In this document: piece by piece, positions 27,711 to 38,100 of the stretch
How the letters are laid out: every line of letters begins with the position of its first letter
How positions within the stretch are numbered: the stretch's first letter is position 1
Assembly (NCBI GenBank): GCA_964645045.1
Contig: CAZXYZ010000001.1
Coordinates: 124,001-188,000 of the forward strand
Reading direction: 5' to 3'
DNA: 64,000 nucleotides
From: Anammoximicrobium sp964645045
GTDB taxonomy: Bacteria; Planctomycetota; Planctomycetia; Pirellulales; Pirellulaceae
The notes under the pieces: model-generated
The model's input: the letters and a program-made list of their open reading frames with translations, nothing else
Databases searched by the model: none
What the model was told of the DNA's origin: nothing
Program-made: the position numbers and the translations under genes

Positions 27711-30092
27711 ATGCTTGACTACTTGTCCAACGTGACTTCGGCCTCCTTCCCGACCACAAGCGGTATGGGCAAACAGCAACAATCCCTGTTTCAAACCGAT
27801 GCCCCTGCCTGGGAGATCGACGACGCGGCGGAAGCGTACGTCGCGACGGTCGTGTTTTCGGAGGCGCCGTTTGGGCCCTTCGATTACGCCGTCCCCGAGC
27901 GTCTGCGGGCCGCCGTGTCGGTGGGGCGCCGGGTCCGCGTGCCGCTGGGGCGAGGTGACCGAACCCTGACCGGCTACTGCGTGGCTCTGGAGCATCGCGG
28001 CGCGGGCGGCCGGCCGCTGAAGGACCTCGGCGACCTGGTGGACGACCGCCCCTTGCTGACGCCGGGCATGTTGCGGCTGACGGAGTGGATGGCCGACTAC
28101 TATCTGTGTCCCTGGGGCGTCGTCTTGGACGCCGTGGTGCCGGCCGGTGTGCGGGGACATGCCGGGACGCGGGCGGTGACGTTCCTCCGCGTCCCGACCA
28201 ACGTGGCGGCGAAACTGACCCAACTGGAGATCCCCGAAAAGCAGCTGCAAGCGCTCAAGATCCTGGCCGCCTCGCCCCAGCCGCTCACCCCGCAACAGCT
28301 GTCGCGGGCCGCGCGCTGCAGTCTGGCTCCGATCCAGCGACTCCGCGAACAGCGGCTGGTGGTCGAGGAATCGCGGCGGGTCCGCAAGGGCGATCTGGAG
28401 GAACAACCGCACGCCCGCGAGCAGCGGCACGAATTGAATCCGGACCAGCAGCAGACCTTGGACCGCATGCTGCAGGCCCTGAATTCGGGCCGGCACCGGA
28501 CGCTGCTGATCCACGGCGTCACCGGCAGCGGCAAGACGGAGGTCTATATCCGGGCGATCGAGGAGATGATTGCGTTCGGGCGGCAAGCGATCGTGCTGGT
28601 GCCGGAAATCAGCCTGACGCCGCAGACTTGCCAGCGCTTCCGCGCCCGCTTTGACCGCGTGGCCGTGCTGCACAGCCACCTTAGCGACGCGGAGCGGCAT
28701 TGGCACTGGGAACGGATTGCCGGCGGCGAAATCCAGGTCGTGGTCGGCGCCCGCAGCGCCGTGTTCGCGCCCACACCGCACCTGGGCATGATTATCCTGG
28801 ACGAGGAACACGACGGGTCGTTCAAGCAGGACATCGCGCCCCGCTATCACGCCCGCGAGGTCGCGTTGTGGCGGGCGCGAGCCGAAAATATCCCCCTGGT
28901 GCTGGGTTCCGCCACGCCGTCGCTGGACAGCTGGCAACGGGCACGGGCGGGTGAATTCGAGTTGCTCGAAATGCCGCGCCGAGTCCTCAATCGGCCGCTG
29001 CCGGATGTGACCGTGGTCGACCTGCGCGTCGCTGCCAAGGGCTTCTATCACGGGGGAGCGATCAGCCGCCAGTTGCACCAGGCCATGCAGCGGGCACTGA
29101 AGGAAGACGGGCAGATCATCCTGCTGCTGAACCGTCGCGGTTACGCCACGACGATCCAGTGCCCGGGTTGCGGACACGTCGTCCGCTGTGCCGATTGCGA
29201 CATCGCGCTGACCCATCATCGGGAGGAGAACAAGGCGATCTGCCACTATTGCGACTATATGATCACGGCCCCCAGCCTCTGTCCTCAATGCGGTTCGGCC
29301 GGCATCCGTTATGCCGGCATGGGGACACAGAAATTGGAGCAGGAGGTGCGGGCCCGATTTCCTCACGCGCCGTGCCTGCGGATGGATTCGGACAGCATGC
29401 AGCGGCCCGGCAGCCACGAACAGGCCTTCGCACGCTTCCGCGCCGGCGAAATCAAGATCCTGCTGGGTACCCAGATGATCGCCAAGGGACTCGATTTTCC
29501 CAACGTCACGCTGGTGGGCGTGATCAATGCGGACACCGCCTTGCACTTTCCGGATTTCCGGGCGGCGGAGCGTACGTTTCAACTGGTGACGCAGGTCGCC
29601 GGCCGCACGGGCCGCGGGGACAAAGGCGGCCAGGTGCTGGTCCAGACCTTCAGCCCGGAGCATGTGGCGATCCAGGCGGCGGCCCGACACGACTTCCCCG
29701 CGTTTGCCCAGCAGGAATTACCCATCCGCGCCGAATTCCACTACCCGCCGGCCGCCGTCATGATCCGCTTGGTCGTCCGCGGCCCGTCGGAAATGGCGAC
29801 GGAGCATTTTGCCGAACACGTCGTCAAGCAGCTGCGTGAAACCTGGAAGGCGGGGGCGAAATCTGCCACGCCCGCCGGGACGCCGGAGGGAGCGGCAAGC
29901 AACGAGTTCCGCATCCTCGGACCGGCCCCCGCACCGTTAGCCAAGCTGCGGGGCCTGTTCCGTTTTCACGCGTTAGTCCAGGGCCAGGACCGCGACCGCC
30001 TGCGCGATGTGGTCCGGCAAGCGACGAGCGAACTGAAACCGCCCGAGGATATCCAGTGGATCGTGGACGTCGATCCGTTCGATGTCCTGTAA
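27711..30092 (+). CDS. priA: Primosomal replication restart helicase PriA
   Basis: 793 residues from ATG 27711, with AGGAG at 27701-27705. The N-terminal 3'-binding domain (GPFDYAVP, RVRVPLGRG) precedes the helicase core: Walker A HGVTGSGKTEVY, motif II DEEHDGSFKQ, and LGSATPSLDSW (motif III). Eight cysteines in four C-x2-C pairs between CPGCGHVVRC and LCPQCGS form the zinc-binding insertion. Motifs V and VI are IAKGLDFPNVTLVG and TQVAGRTGRG. PriA rebuilds replisomes at stalled forks. Divergent from nadD. Confidence 0.97.
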   Translation: MLDYLSNVTSASFPTTSGMGKQQQSLFQTDAPAWEIDDAAEAYVATVVFSEAPFGPFDYAVPERLRAAVSVGRRVRVPLGRGDRTLTGYCVALEHRGAGGRPLKDLGDLVDDRPLLTPGMLRLTEWMADYYLCPWGVVLDAVVPAGVRGHAGTRAVTFLRVPTNVAAKLTQLEIPEKQLQALKILAASPQPLTPQQLSRAARCSLAPIQRLREQRLVVEESRRVRKGDLEEQPHAREQRHELNPDQQQTLDRMLQALNSGRHRTLLIHGVTGSGKTEVYIRAIEEMIAFGRQAIVLVPEISLTPQTCQRFRARFDRVAVLHSHLSDAERHWHWERIAGGEIQVVVGARSAVFAPTPHLGMIILDEEHDGSFKQDIAPRYHAREVALWRARAENIPLVLGSATPSLDSWQRARAGEFELLEMPRRVLNRPLPDVTVVDLRVAAKGFYHGGAISRQLHQAMQRALKEDGQIILLLNRRGYATTIQCPGCGHVVRCADCDIALTHHREENKAICHYCDYMITAPSLCPQCGSAGIRYAGMGTQKLEQEVRARFPHAPCLRMDSDSMQRPGSHEQAFARFRAGEIKILLGTQMIAKGLDFPNVTLVGVINADTALHFPDFRAAERTFQLVTQVAGRTGRGDKGGQVLVQTFSPEHVAIQAAARHDFPAFAQQELPIRAEFHYPPAAVMIRLVVRGPSEMATEHFAEHVVKQLRETWKAGAKSATPAGTPEGAASNEFRILGPAPAPLAKLRGLFRFHALVQGQDRDRLRDVVRQATSELKPPEDIQWIVDVDPFDVL

Positions 30093-30223
30093 GAAACCGA
30101 AAGGCCGGGGACGGGGTGAAGCACCGCCCCTTCCACCGCTACACGATGAAACAGTCGATTCAGGACGGCTTCATACGGGGCGTACAAGACGCGGCATGTG
30201 CAACCCTCCCGGGCGAGGACGAG

Positions 30224-30247
30224 CCAAAACGGTATCTACCGTTTTGG
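30224..30247. terminator. Stem-loop after priA, possible terminator
   Basis: An 11-bp perfect stem (CCAAAACGGTA paired with TACCGTTTTGG) with a 2-nt loop lies between priA and the tRNA gene, which converge here. No run of Ts follows, so an intrinsic terminator is uncertain. Confidence 0.4.
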
Positions 30248-30319
30248 TTCCGGAAAAAGGCGTCACTGCCGCCCCTCGACAGGTACCGTAAGTACTTGCT
30301 TCGGCAAAACTTACACTAG

Positions 30320-30392
30320 AGCGGGCGAAGGGACTCGAACCCTCGACATCCAGCTTGGGAAGCTAGCGCTCTGCCAACTGAGCTACGCCCGC
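30320..30392 (-). tRNA. tRNA-Gly(CCC)
   Basis: 73 nt without encoded CCA. Acceptor stem GCGGGCG/CGCCCGC, D-stem GCTC/GAGC, anticodon stem CTAGC/GCTGG with loop TTCCCAA giving anticodon CCC, T-arm GAGGG-TTCGAGT-CCCTT, and discriminator U as usual for glycine tRNAs. Confidence 0.96.
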
Positions 30393-30634
30393 GTATTGGA
30401 CCTGGGAGGGTCCCGGCTTTGACTGAGTTTAACAACTCTATGTGGACACGCAAGCGGACTGGGACCAAGAAATCGGCGGGCAGGCGGACGCACTGCGCAG
30501 ACGGGAATTGGGAATGACTTGGCCTTGCTTCTCCTGGCACGGTCGACGTATCATCCCGCGCGGATGGGCTAGTAGGGATGCGTTTTGAGACCCTGGGGCC
30601 CGGAAAGGCCCGAGGCAAGGGCACGGAGAGTGTT

Positions 30635-31537
30635 GTGAAAGTCTCGGTCATCGTCAGCACGTACAATAACCCGTTGGCGCTGGAAAAGGCGTTGTACGGA
30701 CTATGTTGTCAAACCCGGCGTGATTTCGAGGTGCTGATTGCCGACGACGGCAGCAGCGGTCCGACGGGGGAACAGATCGCTCGGTTTCAATCGGAATCGC
30801 CGCTCGCGATCCAGCACGTATGGCACGAGGACATGGGATTCCGCAAAGGAAGAATCTTGAATCAGGCGATCAGCCGCGCGGCAGGGGATTACCTGATCCT
30901 GATGGACGGCGACTGCATTCCTCGCGACGACTTCGTGTCAGCCCACTGCCAACTCGCCCGCCCGAACTACTACATCGCAGGCGGCAGCCACATCGATATC
31001 CCAGCCGGGATGCACCCGGCGATCGGCCGGGAAGACATCGAAGCACAGCGGGTCTTTCAGGTCGGGTGGCTCGTGTCTCGGGGGATGGCAGCCAAGAAAC
31101 TCCGGTATCGCTTAAGCCGCAATCGGTTCCTGGCGCGGTTGCTGGATACGGTCACGCCGCGTCCGGGCGTGCTGGTCGGCGCCAACGCGTCGGCTTGGAA
31201 GAAAGACGTGCTGGCCGTCAACGGGTTCGACGAGACCTATACCTACGGTTCGGACGACAAGGATCTGGGAGTCCGCATGACGAACAACGGCGTCAAATCG
31301 CGCCGGCTCAAGTACTCGTTGGTCTGCGTTCACTTGTCCCATCCCCGAGCCTACGCTTCGCCGGAACGCGTTCTGGAAAACAAGCGGAAGCTGCGTCAAG
31401 TCCGCGCCGAGGGAATCACGTGGACGCGGAACGGAATCAGCGCCGGTTCGCGCCAATTGGGCGCTCCGCAGAGGCGGGGATTCTCCGCTTCGAGCGAGGA
31501 GGGCGACTTTCTAGTTCCGGACTGTGGCGTTGGCTGA
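30635..31537 (+). CDS. Family 2 glycosyltransferase
   Basis: 300 residues from GTG 30635, which has GGAG at 30625-30628 and places the strand VSVIVSTYNNP at the N-terminus as usual. An upstream ATG at 30578 would add 19 residues not typical of the family. GT-A motifs are VLIADDGSSG, ILMDGDCIPRDDF (DxD-type metal site), and a C-terminal galactosyltransferase-like segment with VNGFDETYTYGSDDKDLG, where the acidic DD would be the catalytic region. No membrane helix is seen. Probably transfers a sugar to a cell-surface glycan; donor and acceptor are unknown. Confidence 0.9.
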   Translation: MKVSVIVSTYNNPLALEKALYGLCCQTRRDFEVLIADDGSSGPTGEQIARFQSESPLAIQHVWHEDMGFRKGRILNQAISRAAGDYLILMDGDCIPRDDFVSAHCQLARPNYYIAGGSHIDIPAGMHPAIGREDIEAQRVFQVGWLVSRGMAAKKLRYRLSRNRFLARLLDTVTPRPGVLVGANASAWKKDVLAVNGFDETYTYGSDDKDLGVRMTNNGVKSRRLKYSLVCVHLSHPRAYASPERVLENKRKLRQVRAEGITWTRNGISAGSRQLGAPQRRGFSASSEEGDFLVPDCGVG

Positions 31538-31545
31538 CGAGCGAC

Positions 31546-32346
31546 TCAGAATTTGTGCCCGCGCTGCGGGCCGTTCTTGGTCAGCGTGAGCACTTCCGGG
31601 GCTTCCGTCCCCATCATGACCGTGTGCTCGAACTGCGCCGACAGTTGGCGATCTTTGGTTCGCACGGTCCAGCCGTCTTTCTCGTCCTGCTCGCCGTCCG
31701 GCCCGCCCACGTTGATCATGGGCTCGATCGTAAACGATACGCCGGGGGGCAACCGCTGGCGGCGGCCTTCGGGGGTCGGGACGTGCGAAATGGTAGGGTC
31801 TTGGTGGAATTTGCGGCCCAGGCCGTGCCCCACGTAGTCTTTAACCACCGTAAAACCGCGGGCATGCGCTAACCGCACGATGGCCGTGCCGATGTCCGAC
31901 ACGCGGCAATTCGGCTTGATGTTGTCGATCGCCGTCCACAGGCAATCGAACGCGCACTGCGTGACCCGGCGGGCTTCGTCGGAAACGTTGCCGATCAGGA
32001 ATGTCTCGGATTGGTCTCCGTGCCAGCCGTCGACGATGCTGGTGATATCGAGGTTGACGATGTCGCCATCCCGAAGCACGTAGTCGCTGGGAATGCCGTG
32101 GCAGATGACTTCGTTGACGCTGGTACAACAGCTCTTCGGGTATCCCTGATAATTCAGCGAAGCCGGGATGTGACCGTGGTCGAGCGTGTATTCATGCACC
32201 AGGCGATCAATCTCGCCCGTCGTGATGCCCGGCTGCAAGTAGGGCCGGATGAAATCCATGACCTGCGCGTTAAACCGCCCCGCCTCGCGCATTCCGAGCC
32301 GTTTTTCCCTTTCGACCTGCTGCCGTTTGCGTCTTCGCATCAACAT
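31546..32346 (-). CDS. map: Methionine aminopeptidase, type I
   Basis: 266 residues. Metal ligands of the pita-bread fold are visible: the two aspartates in VNLDITSIVDGWHGDQSETF (about residues 108 and 119), His in DYVGHGLGRKFHQ, Glu in FTIEPM, and Glu in AQFEHTVMMG. The substrate-contact His is in NEVICHGIPSD. It removes the initiator methionine from nascent proteins. The highly basic N-terminal 20 residues (MLMRRRKRQQ) are an extension that may contact the ribosome. Convergent with the glycosyltransferase gene, 8 nt apart. Confidence 0.97.
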   Translation of the reverse strand: MLMRRRKRQQVEREKRLGMREAGRFNAQVMDFIRPYLQPGITTGEIDRLVHEYTLDHGHIPASLNYQGYPKSCCTSVNEVICHGIPSDYVLRDGDIVNLDITSIVDGWHGDQSETFLIGNVSDEARRVTQCAFDCLWTAIDNIKPNCRVSDIGTAIVRLAHARGFTVVKDYVGHGLGRKFHQDPTISHVPTPEGRRQRLPPGVSFTIEPMINVGGPDGEQDEKDGWTVRTKDRQLSAQFEHTVMMGTEAPEVLTLTKNGPQRGHKF

Positions 32347-32475
32347 GGATGTATCTCGTCCGCTCCTCGTTCGGAACTAGTTTTTATTGGGATATAAAGT
32401 ACCATACTGTTACGCCAAGCAATATGCCAGAGGCCGGCAAACTCAATTCTCCCCCGTCGCAAGGAGACTCGCGCC

Positions 32476-33252
32476 ATGACGACAGTTTTTTCCGTCGGTC
32501 ATTGGTCCTTTGTCCGTCGTTCATGGCCGAAAGAGATTCGCGCCGTGACGACAACCAGCACCCGGTGGCCTGTTGAACGGAAGGATCCGCAACGCTGGCC
32601 CTGCCGAACCCGACCGCGACGACCGGGTCTGGCCGCTTTGTTGACGGCCTTCGTGTGTGCTGCCAGTTGCGGCGCCGCCGACAATCCGGCCGGCGAATCG
32701 GTGCTGGACGCCCCGGCGGTCCGCGTGCTGGTTGCTTACCACTCGCGCCGCGGCAACACAGAAAAAATGGCGGCCGCCGTGGCCCAAGGCGCCCAGCGTG
32801 TGCCCGGCGTTTCGGTGACGGTCAAGCGGGTCCAGGAAACCACGAAGGAAGATCTCCAAGCGGCCGACGGCCTGGTGCTCGGCTCGCCCACCTATTTTGC
32901 CGATATTGCGGGCGAAATGAAAGTCATCATCGACGACTGGAACTGGAAATGGAAGGTCGATTTCACAGACAAAGTGGGCGGTGCGTTTGCCACCGGCGGC
33001 GGCCAGACCGGAGGGAAGGAGCATACCGTGATCTCGCTACTGCTGTTCATGCTGAACAACCGCATGGTCGTGGCGGGCCCCCTGTATCAGGACGCGGAAG
33101 GCGACGACATCTGGGGCGAACTGGGAGCCAGTGCGATGACGGGACCGCTGGACCCGGGGGTCGGCGACGGCGAGACGGATGCCGCACGGCGGCTGGGCGA
33201 ACGCGTGGCGCGGTTGGCCAAGAAGCTAAAAGGGCGGCCGGAAGGCAAATGA
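32476..33252 (+). CDS. Flavodoxin family protein with N-terminal export-type segment
   Basis: 258 residues from ATG 32476 (AAGGAG at 32460-32465); an in-frame GTG at 32545, 69 nt later, lies in a duplicated copy of the same start region. Hydrophobic residues LAALLTAFVCAASCGA at about 50-66 of the long form look like a signal sequence, possibly lipoprotein-like (Cys before G), after a basic RTRPRRPG. The rest is a WrbA/flavodoxin fold: VLVAYHSRRGNTEKM (FMN phosphate loop), VLGSPTYFADIAGEM and GAFATGGGQTGGKE. Predicted NAD(P)H:quinone oxidoreductase or electron carrier outside the cytoplasm, if the signal is real. Confidence 0.82.
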   Translation: MTTVFSVGHWSFVRRSWPKEIRAVTTTSTRWPVERKDPQRWPCRTRPRRPGLAALLTAFVCAASCGAADNPAGESVLDAPAVRVLVAYHSRRGNTEKMAAAVAQGAQRVPGVSVTVKRVQETTKEDLQAADGLVLGSPTYFADIAGEMKVIIDDWNWKWKVDFTDKVGGAFATGGGQTGGKEHTVISLLLFMLNNRMVVAGPLYQDAEGDDIWGELGASAMTGPLDPGVGDGETDAARRLGERVARLAKKLKGRPEGK

Positions 33253-33444
33253 CGAAGGAATGGCGAAATCGGCAGCCTACCAAGCCCCTGGCAGGGCCTT
33301 CAAGTCGGAGCTGATTGGACTCGAAGGGTTTTGCATTGTCTCGCGGACGTTGATCGCGCCCAACGTTGATCGCACTCAACCTTGACAAGTTGCCACGGGG
33401 ACACGACACTCGGTCCTTTGCTCCAACGGCAAGAGAGACGAACC

Positions 33445-34449
33445 ATGAACAAGATCGAACGTGTTTTCGCGGTGCTCGAAGGCCGCCGGCCGGATCGGCC
33501 GCCGATATCCTTCTGGCATCATTTTCCGCTGGACTGTGCGGCCGGACCGGCCGCGGTCGAAGCCCATGTGCGGCATGTCGAACGGTACGACTTGGACTTC
33601 CTCAAGATCATGGACGACAACCGCTATCCGCGGCTCGGCCTGCCCGACGGCGTGGTCAGCCAGGCCGGGGATTTGGATCGTTTGACCGTTCTGCGGGGCG
33701 ACGAGGATACGTTCGCCCGGCAACTGGAATTGATCCGCGCGTTGTCTCAACGCTACGCGGGACGGCTGTTGATGATCACTACGATCTTCAACGCTTGGAC
33801 CACGCTGCGTCTGCTTATGGCCCCGCCCGCCGGAAAGCACGGACCGCCGAAGTTGGGCGGAGACGTGGATCCGCGGGACGAGCAGATGGGGGGGCTGTTG
33901 CGCGAGTCGCCCGACGCGCTGGCTCGGGCACTCGAGACGATCGCGGGCTCGCTGGCCAACTTCTGTGGGCGGTGCCTCGATGCCGGCGCCGACGGCATCT
34001 TCCTGTCGGTCCGCGACGATTGGGTCGATACCCCGGAAAATGGTCCCGGGAACTATGACCGATTCGTGCGGCCGACCGACCTGAAGATCCTGGCTGGCGT
34101 GCAACGCGGGGCTTTCAATATGCTGCACGTCTGTGGCCAGGCGGTGGAGTTCAGCCGGTTTGCCGAGTACCCCGTCCATGCGGTGAACTGGGCGGACCGC
34201 TATGCCGGTCCGCCGTTGGCTGCCGTTGCCCCAACGCTGCGGCCGGCCATCTGCGGCGGATTGGACAACTTGGGCACGCTGGCCTCGGGGACGCCGGAGG
34301 ACTGCCAGCGCCAAGTCGCGGATGCCATCCGGCAAGTGGGACCACAGCCCTTGATCGTCGCTCCCGGCTGTACGTTTGACCCGGAGACTGTGCCGGCCGC
34401 CAATCTGGATGCGGTCCGGCAAGCCGTCGAGAAGGGCTGGATAGTCTGA
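33445..34449 (+). CDS. Uroporphyrinogen decarboxylase (UroD) family protein
   Basis: 334 residues from ATG 33445. N-terminal KIERVFAVLEGRRPDRPPISF and YDLDFLKIMDDNRYP match the planctomycete UroD-like family; GADGIFLSVRDD and MLHVCGQ lie in the barrel. The length fits the corrinoid methyltransferase-type UroD relatives rather than HemE, and the strictly conserved HemE N-terminal RQAGRY motif is absent. It is probably a methyltransferase or related barrel enzyme acting on a one-carbon or aromatic methoxy substrate; the substrate is unknown. It is convergent with the GYD-type gene. Confidence 0.85.
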   Translation: MNKIERVFAVLEGRRPDRPPISFWHHFPLDCAAGPAAVEAHVRHVERYDLDFLKIMDDNRYPRLGLPDGVVSQAGDLDRLTVLRGDEDTFARQLELIRALSQRYAGRLLMITTIFNAWTTLRLLMAPPAGKHGPPKLGGDVDPRDEQMGGLLRESPDALARALETIAGSLANFCGRCLDAGADGIFLSVRDDWVDTPENGPGNYDRFVRPTDLKILAGVQRGAFNMLHVCGQAVEFSRFAEYPVHAVNWADRYAGPPLAAVAPTLRPAICGGLDNLGTLASGTPEDCQRQVADAIRQVGPQPLIVAPGCTFDPETVPAANLDAVRQAVEKGWIV

Positions 34450-34476
34450 GGGCCGGGGCGGCTTTGTGGCCGAACG

Positions 34477-34765
34477 CTAAGTGGCCTCCTCCGCCATCAG
34501 CTTGTCGAATTCCGCGACCGGGACGGCGGGGGCGGTGCAGAACGAGATGCCGGTCTCGCGGCCCAACGCCACGGCCGCTTTCATCGCGTCGGTCATCGTC
34601 GGCAACTCGACAATCAGCACCAGGTCGTACTGGCCCCAGCAAGGCGTACATGCCTTTGACGGATCCGCCCAGCTTTTTGATCAGATCGCGCGCGGCGGAC
34701 GTCCGCCTGGAACTGATCTCCTTGATCGCTTCGCCCGTGTACTTGCCAAACATGAAACAGGTCAT
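34477..34765 (-). pseudogene. GYD domain-containing protein, frameshifted
   Basis: From ATG 34765 (AAGGAG 8 nt upstream) the frame reads MTCFMFGKYTGEAIKEIS to YALLG, then derails. Reading one base fewer in the CCCC run at 34634-34637 restores a typical GYD C-terminus: QYDLVLIVELPTMTD and FCTAPAVPVAEFDKLMAE, ending at 34477. The restored protein has 95 residues, normal for the family. The extra base is in a homopolymer, so a sequencing or assembly error is as likely as a real mutation. Confidence 0.85.
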
Positions 34766-34802
34766 CGGTTTGCTCTCCTTGGGTAACGCCAAACGTTGCA
34801 GA

Positions 34803-35140
34803 AAATCTGGCGAACATTGGGCGTCAGCCCATCGGTGCATTTTCTCTGCGACGATTCCTCCGGCCAACTGCTGATTTCGCCGAGGGTGATCTTGGGAACC
34901 CCTTGCACACATTTGCAGGCAGGAAGAGAACCGGCGGGCTTACNNNNNNNNNNNNNNNNNNNNNNNNNNNNNNNNNNNNNNNNNNNNNNNNNNNNNNNNN
35001 NNNNNNNNNNNNNNNNNNNNNNNNNNNNNNNNNNNNNNNNNNNGCCGGCCGTTCGCCTGACCCGCCTAACCGGCGGGCTTACGCCGGCCGTTCGCCTGAC
35101 CCGCCTAACCGGCGGGCTTACGCCGGCCGTTCGCCTGTTG
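34803..35140. repeat. 150-bp MITE-like element, copy 2, with tandem tail and assembly gap
   Basis: Starts CTGGCGAACATTGGGCGTCA, with CTGCTGATTTCGCCGAGGGTG in the middle, and ends in repeated GGCGGGCTTACGCCGGCCG units. After the gap, two identical modules ending in GTTCGCCTGACCCGCCTAAC follow. It lies between the GYD gene and the PEPCK fusion. Confidence 0.8.
34944..35043. other. Assembly gap (100 N)
   Basis: Exactly 100 unresolved bases inside the tandem tail of the repeat. The true length is unknown. Confidence 0.99.
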
Positions 35141-35161
35141 GATCGCGCGTCATGCCTGCGG

Positions 35162-38100
35162 CTACGCGTCGAGCAGTTCGCGGGCGGCCAACGCCATTTT
35201 GTCGTACAGGTCCTGCAAGTGCTCTTCGTCAACGGCCGAGAATGCGACGCGGATGTCCTGCTGGCCGTCGGCGATGACGCCAATGCCATACTTGTCCAGC
35301 AAATGCTTGCGGTACGTTTCGGCGTCGATTCCCTTGAGTTTCAAGCACATGAAGTAGCCGGAGTTGAACGGGTACGGCTCCCACAGCTTGGCATAGTCCG
35401 GATTGGCCAGAATCTCGCGGACTTTCTTGGCCCGCGATTCCAGGATCCCGCGTTTCCCGAGCCGCTCGGCCTCGATCCCCTCGGACGACATGGCCTTGGC
35501 CAACACCGACTGCGACACGTGCGGGCTGTTGGAAACGGCGCTGCGGATGGCGCCGGCGACTTTCTTTTCCAAAGCCTGGTACAGCGCTTGATCGCTGAGG
35601 AAAGCACGGGCCCCAAACGTCAGCATCCCGGTGCGCAGACCCCACACGAACTCCTCCTTCGTCGGCCCGTCCACTTTGATGGCCAGAATCCGCTCGTGGA
35701 TGCCGGCCAACCGGGCGAACAGGGATTCGCGGTAGGCATTCTCGTCGTAGAACAAGCCGAAATACGCATCGTCGGCGATGACCACCAGGTTGCGGCCTTC
35801 GCCGGCGGCGTCGCACAACAGGGAAGTGATGGCGTCGGCTTCGGCCTTGGTAATCGAGTACCCGGTGGGATTGTTGGGGAAATTCAAAACCAGGATCGTC
35901 TTCCAGCTGCCGGCCCGCGTGGCCAGCGCCTGGCGCAACGCTTCGACGTTGAAGCCGCCAGCCGAGTTGAAGAACGGATATAGGGCCAACTGGGCCTGGT
36001 ACCGCACGCCGAACAACAGTTCATAGTTCTCCCAGAACTTGTCCGGCATCAGCACCATATCGCCCTTGTCGACGAACAGGTCGGCGATCAGGCTGATGGC
36101 GTGGGTCACGCCGCAGGTGACGATCGGCTTGGAAAAACTCTTCTTGGCCAAGCTGGGGTTCTTCCGCAGCAGTTCTTCGCGCCACTTCTTCCGCAAATCG
36201 TCGCGACCCATCGCGGGGGCGTAGGTCAGGGCGTCGCCCGGACCGAGCGCCGGAAAGAATTCCATCACCGATGGCAGGAACATCGGTTTGTTGTTTTCTC
36301 GGGCGATCCCGATGGTGGCGTCGTAGCGTTTGGCTTTTTCCTTGGCCTCCGCGCTTTGCGCCAGGATGCCTTTGGGAAAGAACAGCCGCTTGCCGAACTC
36401 GGACATCATGCTGAACACGTGCGCGTTCTCGCGCTCGATGACCTCGTTCAATTCGGTGGCCAGGGGCCGCAGTTCCGTGCCCGGCTGCAACAGGGACAGG
36501 GCCGCCCGCAACCGCAGCCGCAAGCCGTCGAGTTGTTCCCAGACGGCCTTGGGCAGCCGGTTGCCGAATTGCTGGAAAAAGCTGGTCATGCCCTCGGTTT
36601 CCTGATACCAGTCATTCCGATCGACGGCGAACAGCTTATTCAGCGTTTCCCGCGAGATGTCCAGGCCTGTCAGGTCCAGGCTGTCCGGCGTCGGCACGTA
36701 CCCGATGGGCGTCTTGACCGCGTCCGCTTCGCCTCGGCAACGGTCCAGGACCCACTCGATAACCCGCAGGTTCTCGCCGAAACCCGGCCACAGGAACTTG
36801 CCATCCTCGTCCGTGCGGAACCAATTCACGTGGAAGATCTTCGGCGGATTGGTCATCCGCTTGCCCATGTTCAACCAGTGCTCGAAATAATCGCCCATGT
36901 GAAAGCCGCAGAAGGGCAACATGGCCATCGGATCGCGGCGGACCTCGCCCTGCTTGCCAAACTGGGCCGCCGTGCGTTCGGAGGCCATCGTGGCGCCCAC
37001 GAACACACCGTGGTCCCAGTCAAACGATTCATACACCAGGGGCGCCAAATGCGCTCGACGGCCGCCGAAGATAATGGCGGAAATCGGCACGCCGTGGTGG
37101 TGCTCGGTGCGGAACGAATGGGACGGGCATTGGGTCAGCGGGGCCGTAAAGCGGCTGTTGGGATGGGCGCCCGGGATCGCGTTGCCTTTGTCGTCCTTCA
37201 GGCCCGGTTTCCAGGGGCGGCCCTGCCAATCCAAAGCGTCCTGCGGCGGCTCCCCTTCGAGTCCTTCCCACCACACCGTGCCGTCCTGGCCCAAGACCAC
37301 ATTCGTGAAGATCGTGTTCTGCCGGATCGTCCGGATCATGTTCGCATTGGTTTTCGAATTGGTGCCCGGCGCGACGCCGAAGAAACCGGTTTCGGGATTG
37401 ATCGCCCACAGCCGTCCGTCCGTGTCGATCCGCATCCACGCAATGTCGTCGCCCACGGTCCAGATGCGATAGCCTTTGACCTTCAGGCCCTCCGGCGGAA
37501 TGAGCATCGCCAGATTCGTCTTGCCGCAAGCGCTGGGAAACGCCGCGGCCACGTACTCGACGCGGCCGTCCGGATTTTCCACGCCCATAATCAGCATGTG
37601 TTCGGCCAGCCAGCCTTCGCTCCGGCCCAAATGGCTGGCAATCCGCAACGCCAGGCACTTCTTGCCCAACAGCACGTTGCCGCCGTAGCCGGAGCCCACG
37701 CTCCAAATCGTGTTGTCTTCGGGAAAGTGGAGGATCAAGCGGCGTTTGATGTCCAAATCGGCTTTGCCGTGGAGGCACCGCGTGAAATCGCCCCGCGTGC
37801 CCAGTTGTTTTAGAACCCGCTTGCCGACGTGCGTCATAATCCGCATGTTGAGCACGACGTAAATACTGTCGGTCAATTCCACGCCGATCTTGCTGAACGG
37901 CGAGCCGACCGGCCCCATCGAGAAGGGGATTACGTACATCGTCCGGCCGCGCATCGAGCCCGCGAAAATCTCGCCGGCGCGCCGATAGCCCTCCTCGGGC
38001 GAAATCCAATTGTTCGTCGGGCCGGCGTCCTCCTCCAGCTTCGTGCAGATAAACGTCAGGTCTTCCGTGCGGGCCACATCGTTGACGGCCGTGCGATGGT

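Noticed and set aside
27513..29690. A 725-codon open frame antisense to priA
   Set aside because: priA has all helicase and zinc motifs in the opposite frame; the antisense frame has no domain and starts within nadD.
30224..30247. The priA hairpin as an intrinsic terminator
   Set aside because: It is listed with low confidence only, because no T run follows the stem on either strand within the expected distance.
36101..37813. A 570-codon open frame antisense to the PEPCK half of the fusion
   Set aside because: Same GC-driven shadow; the PEPCK motifs are on the minus strand.
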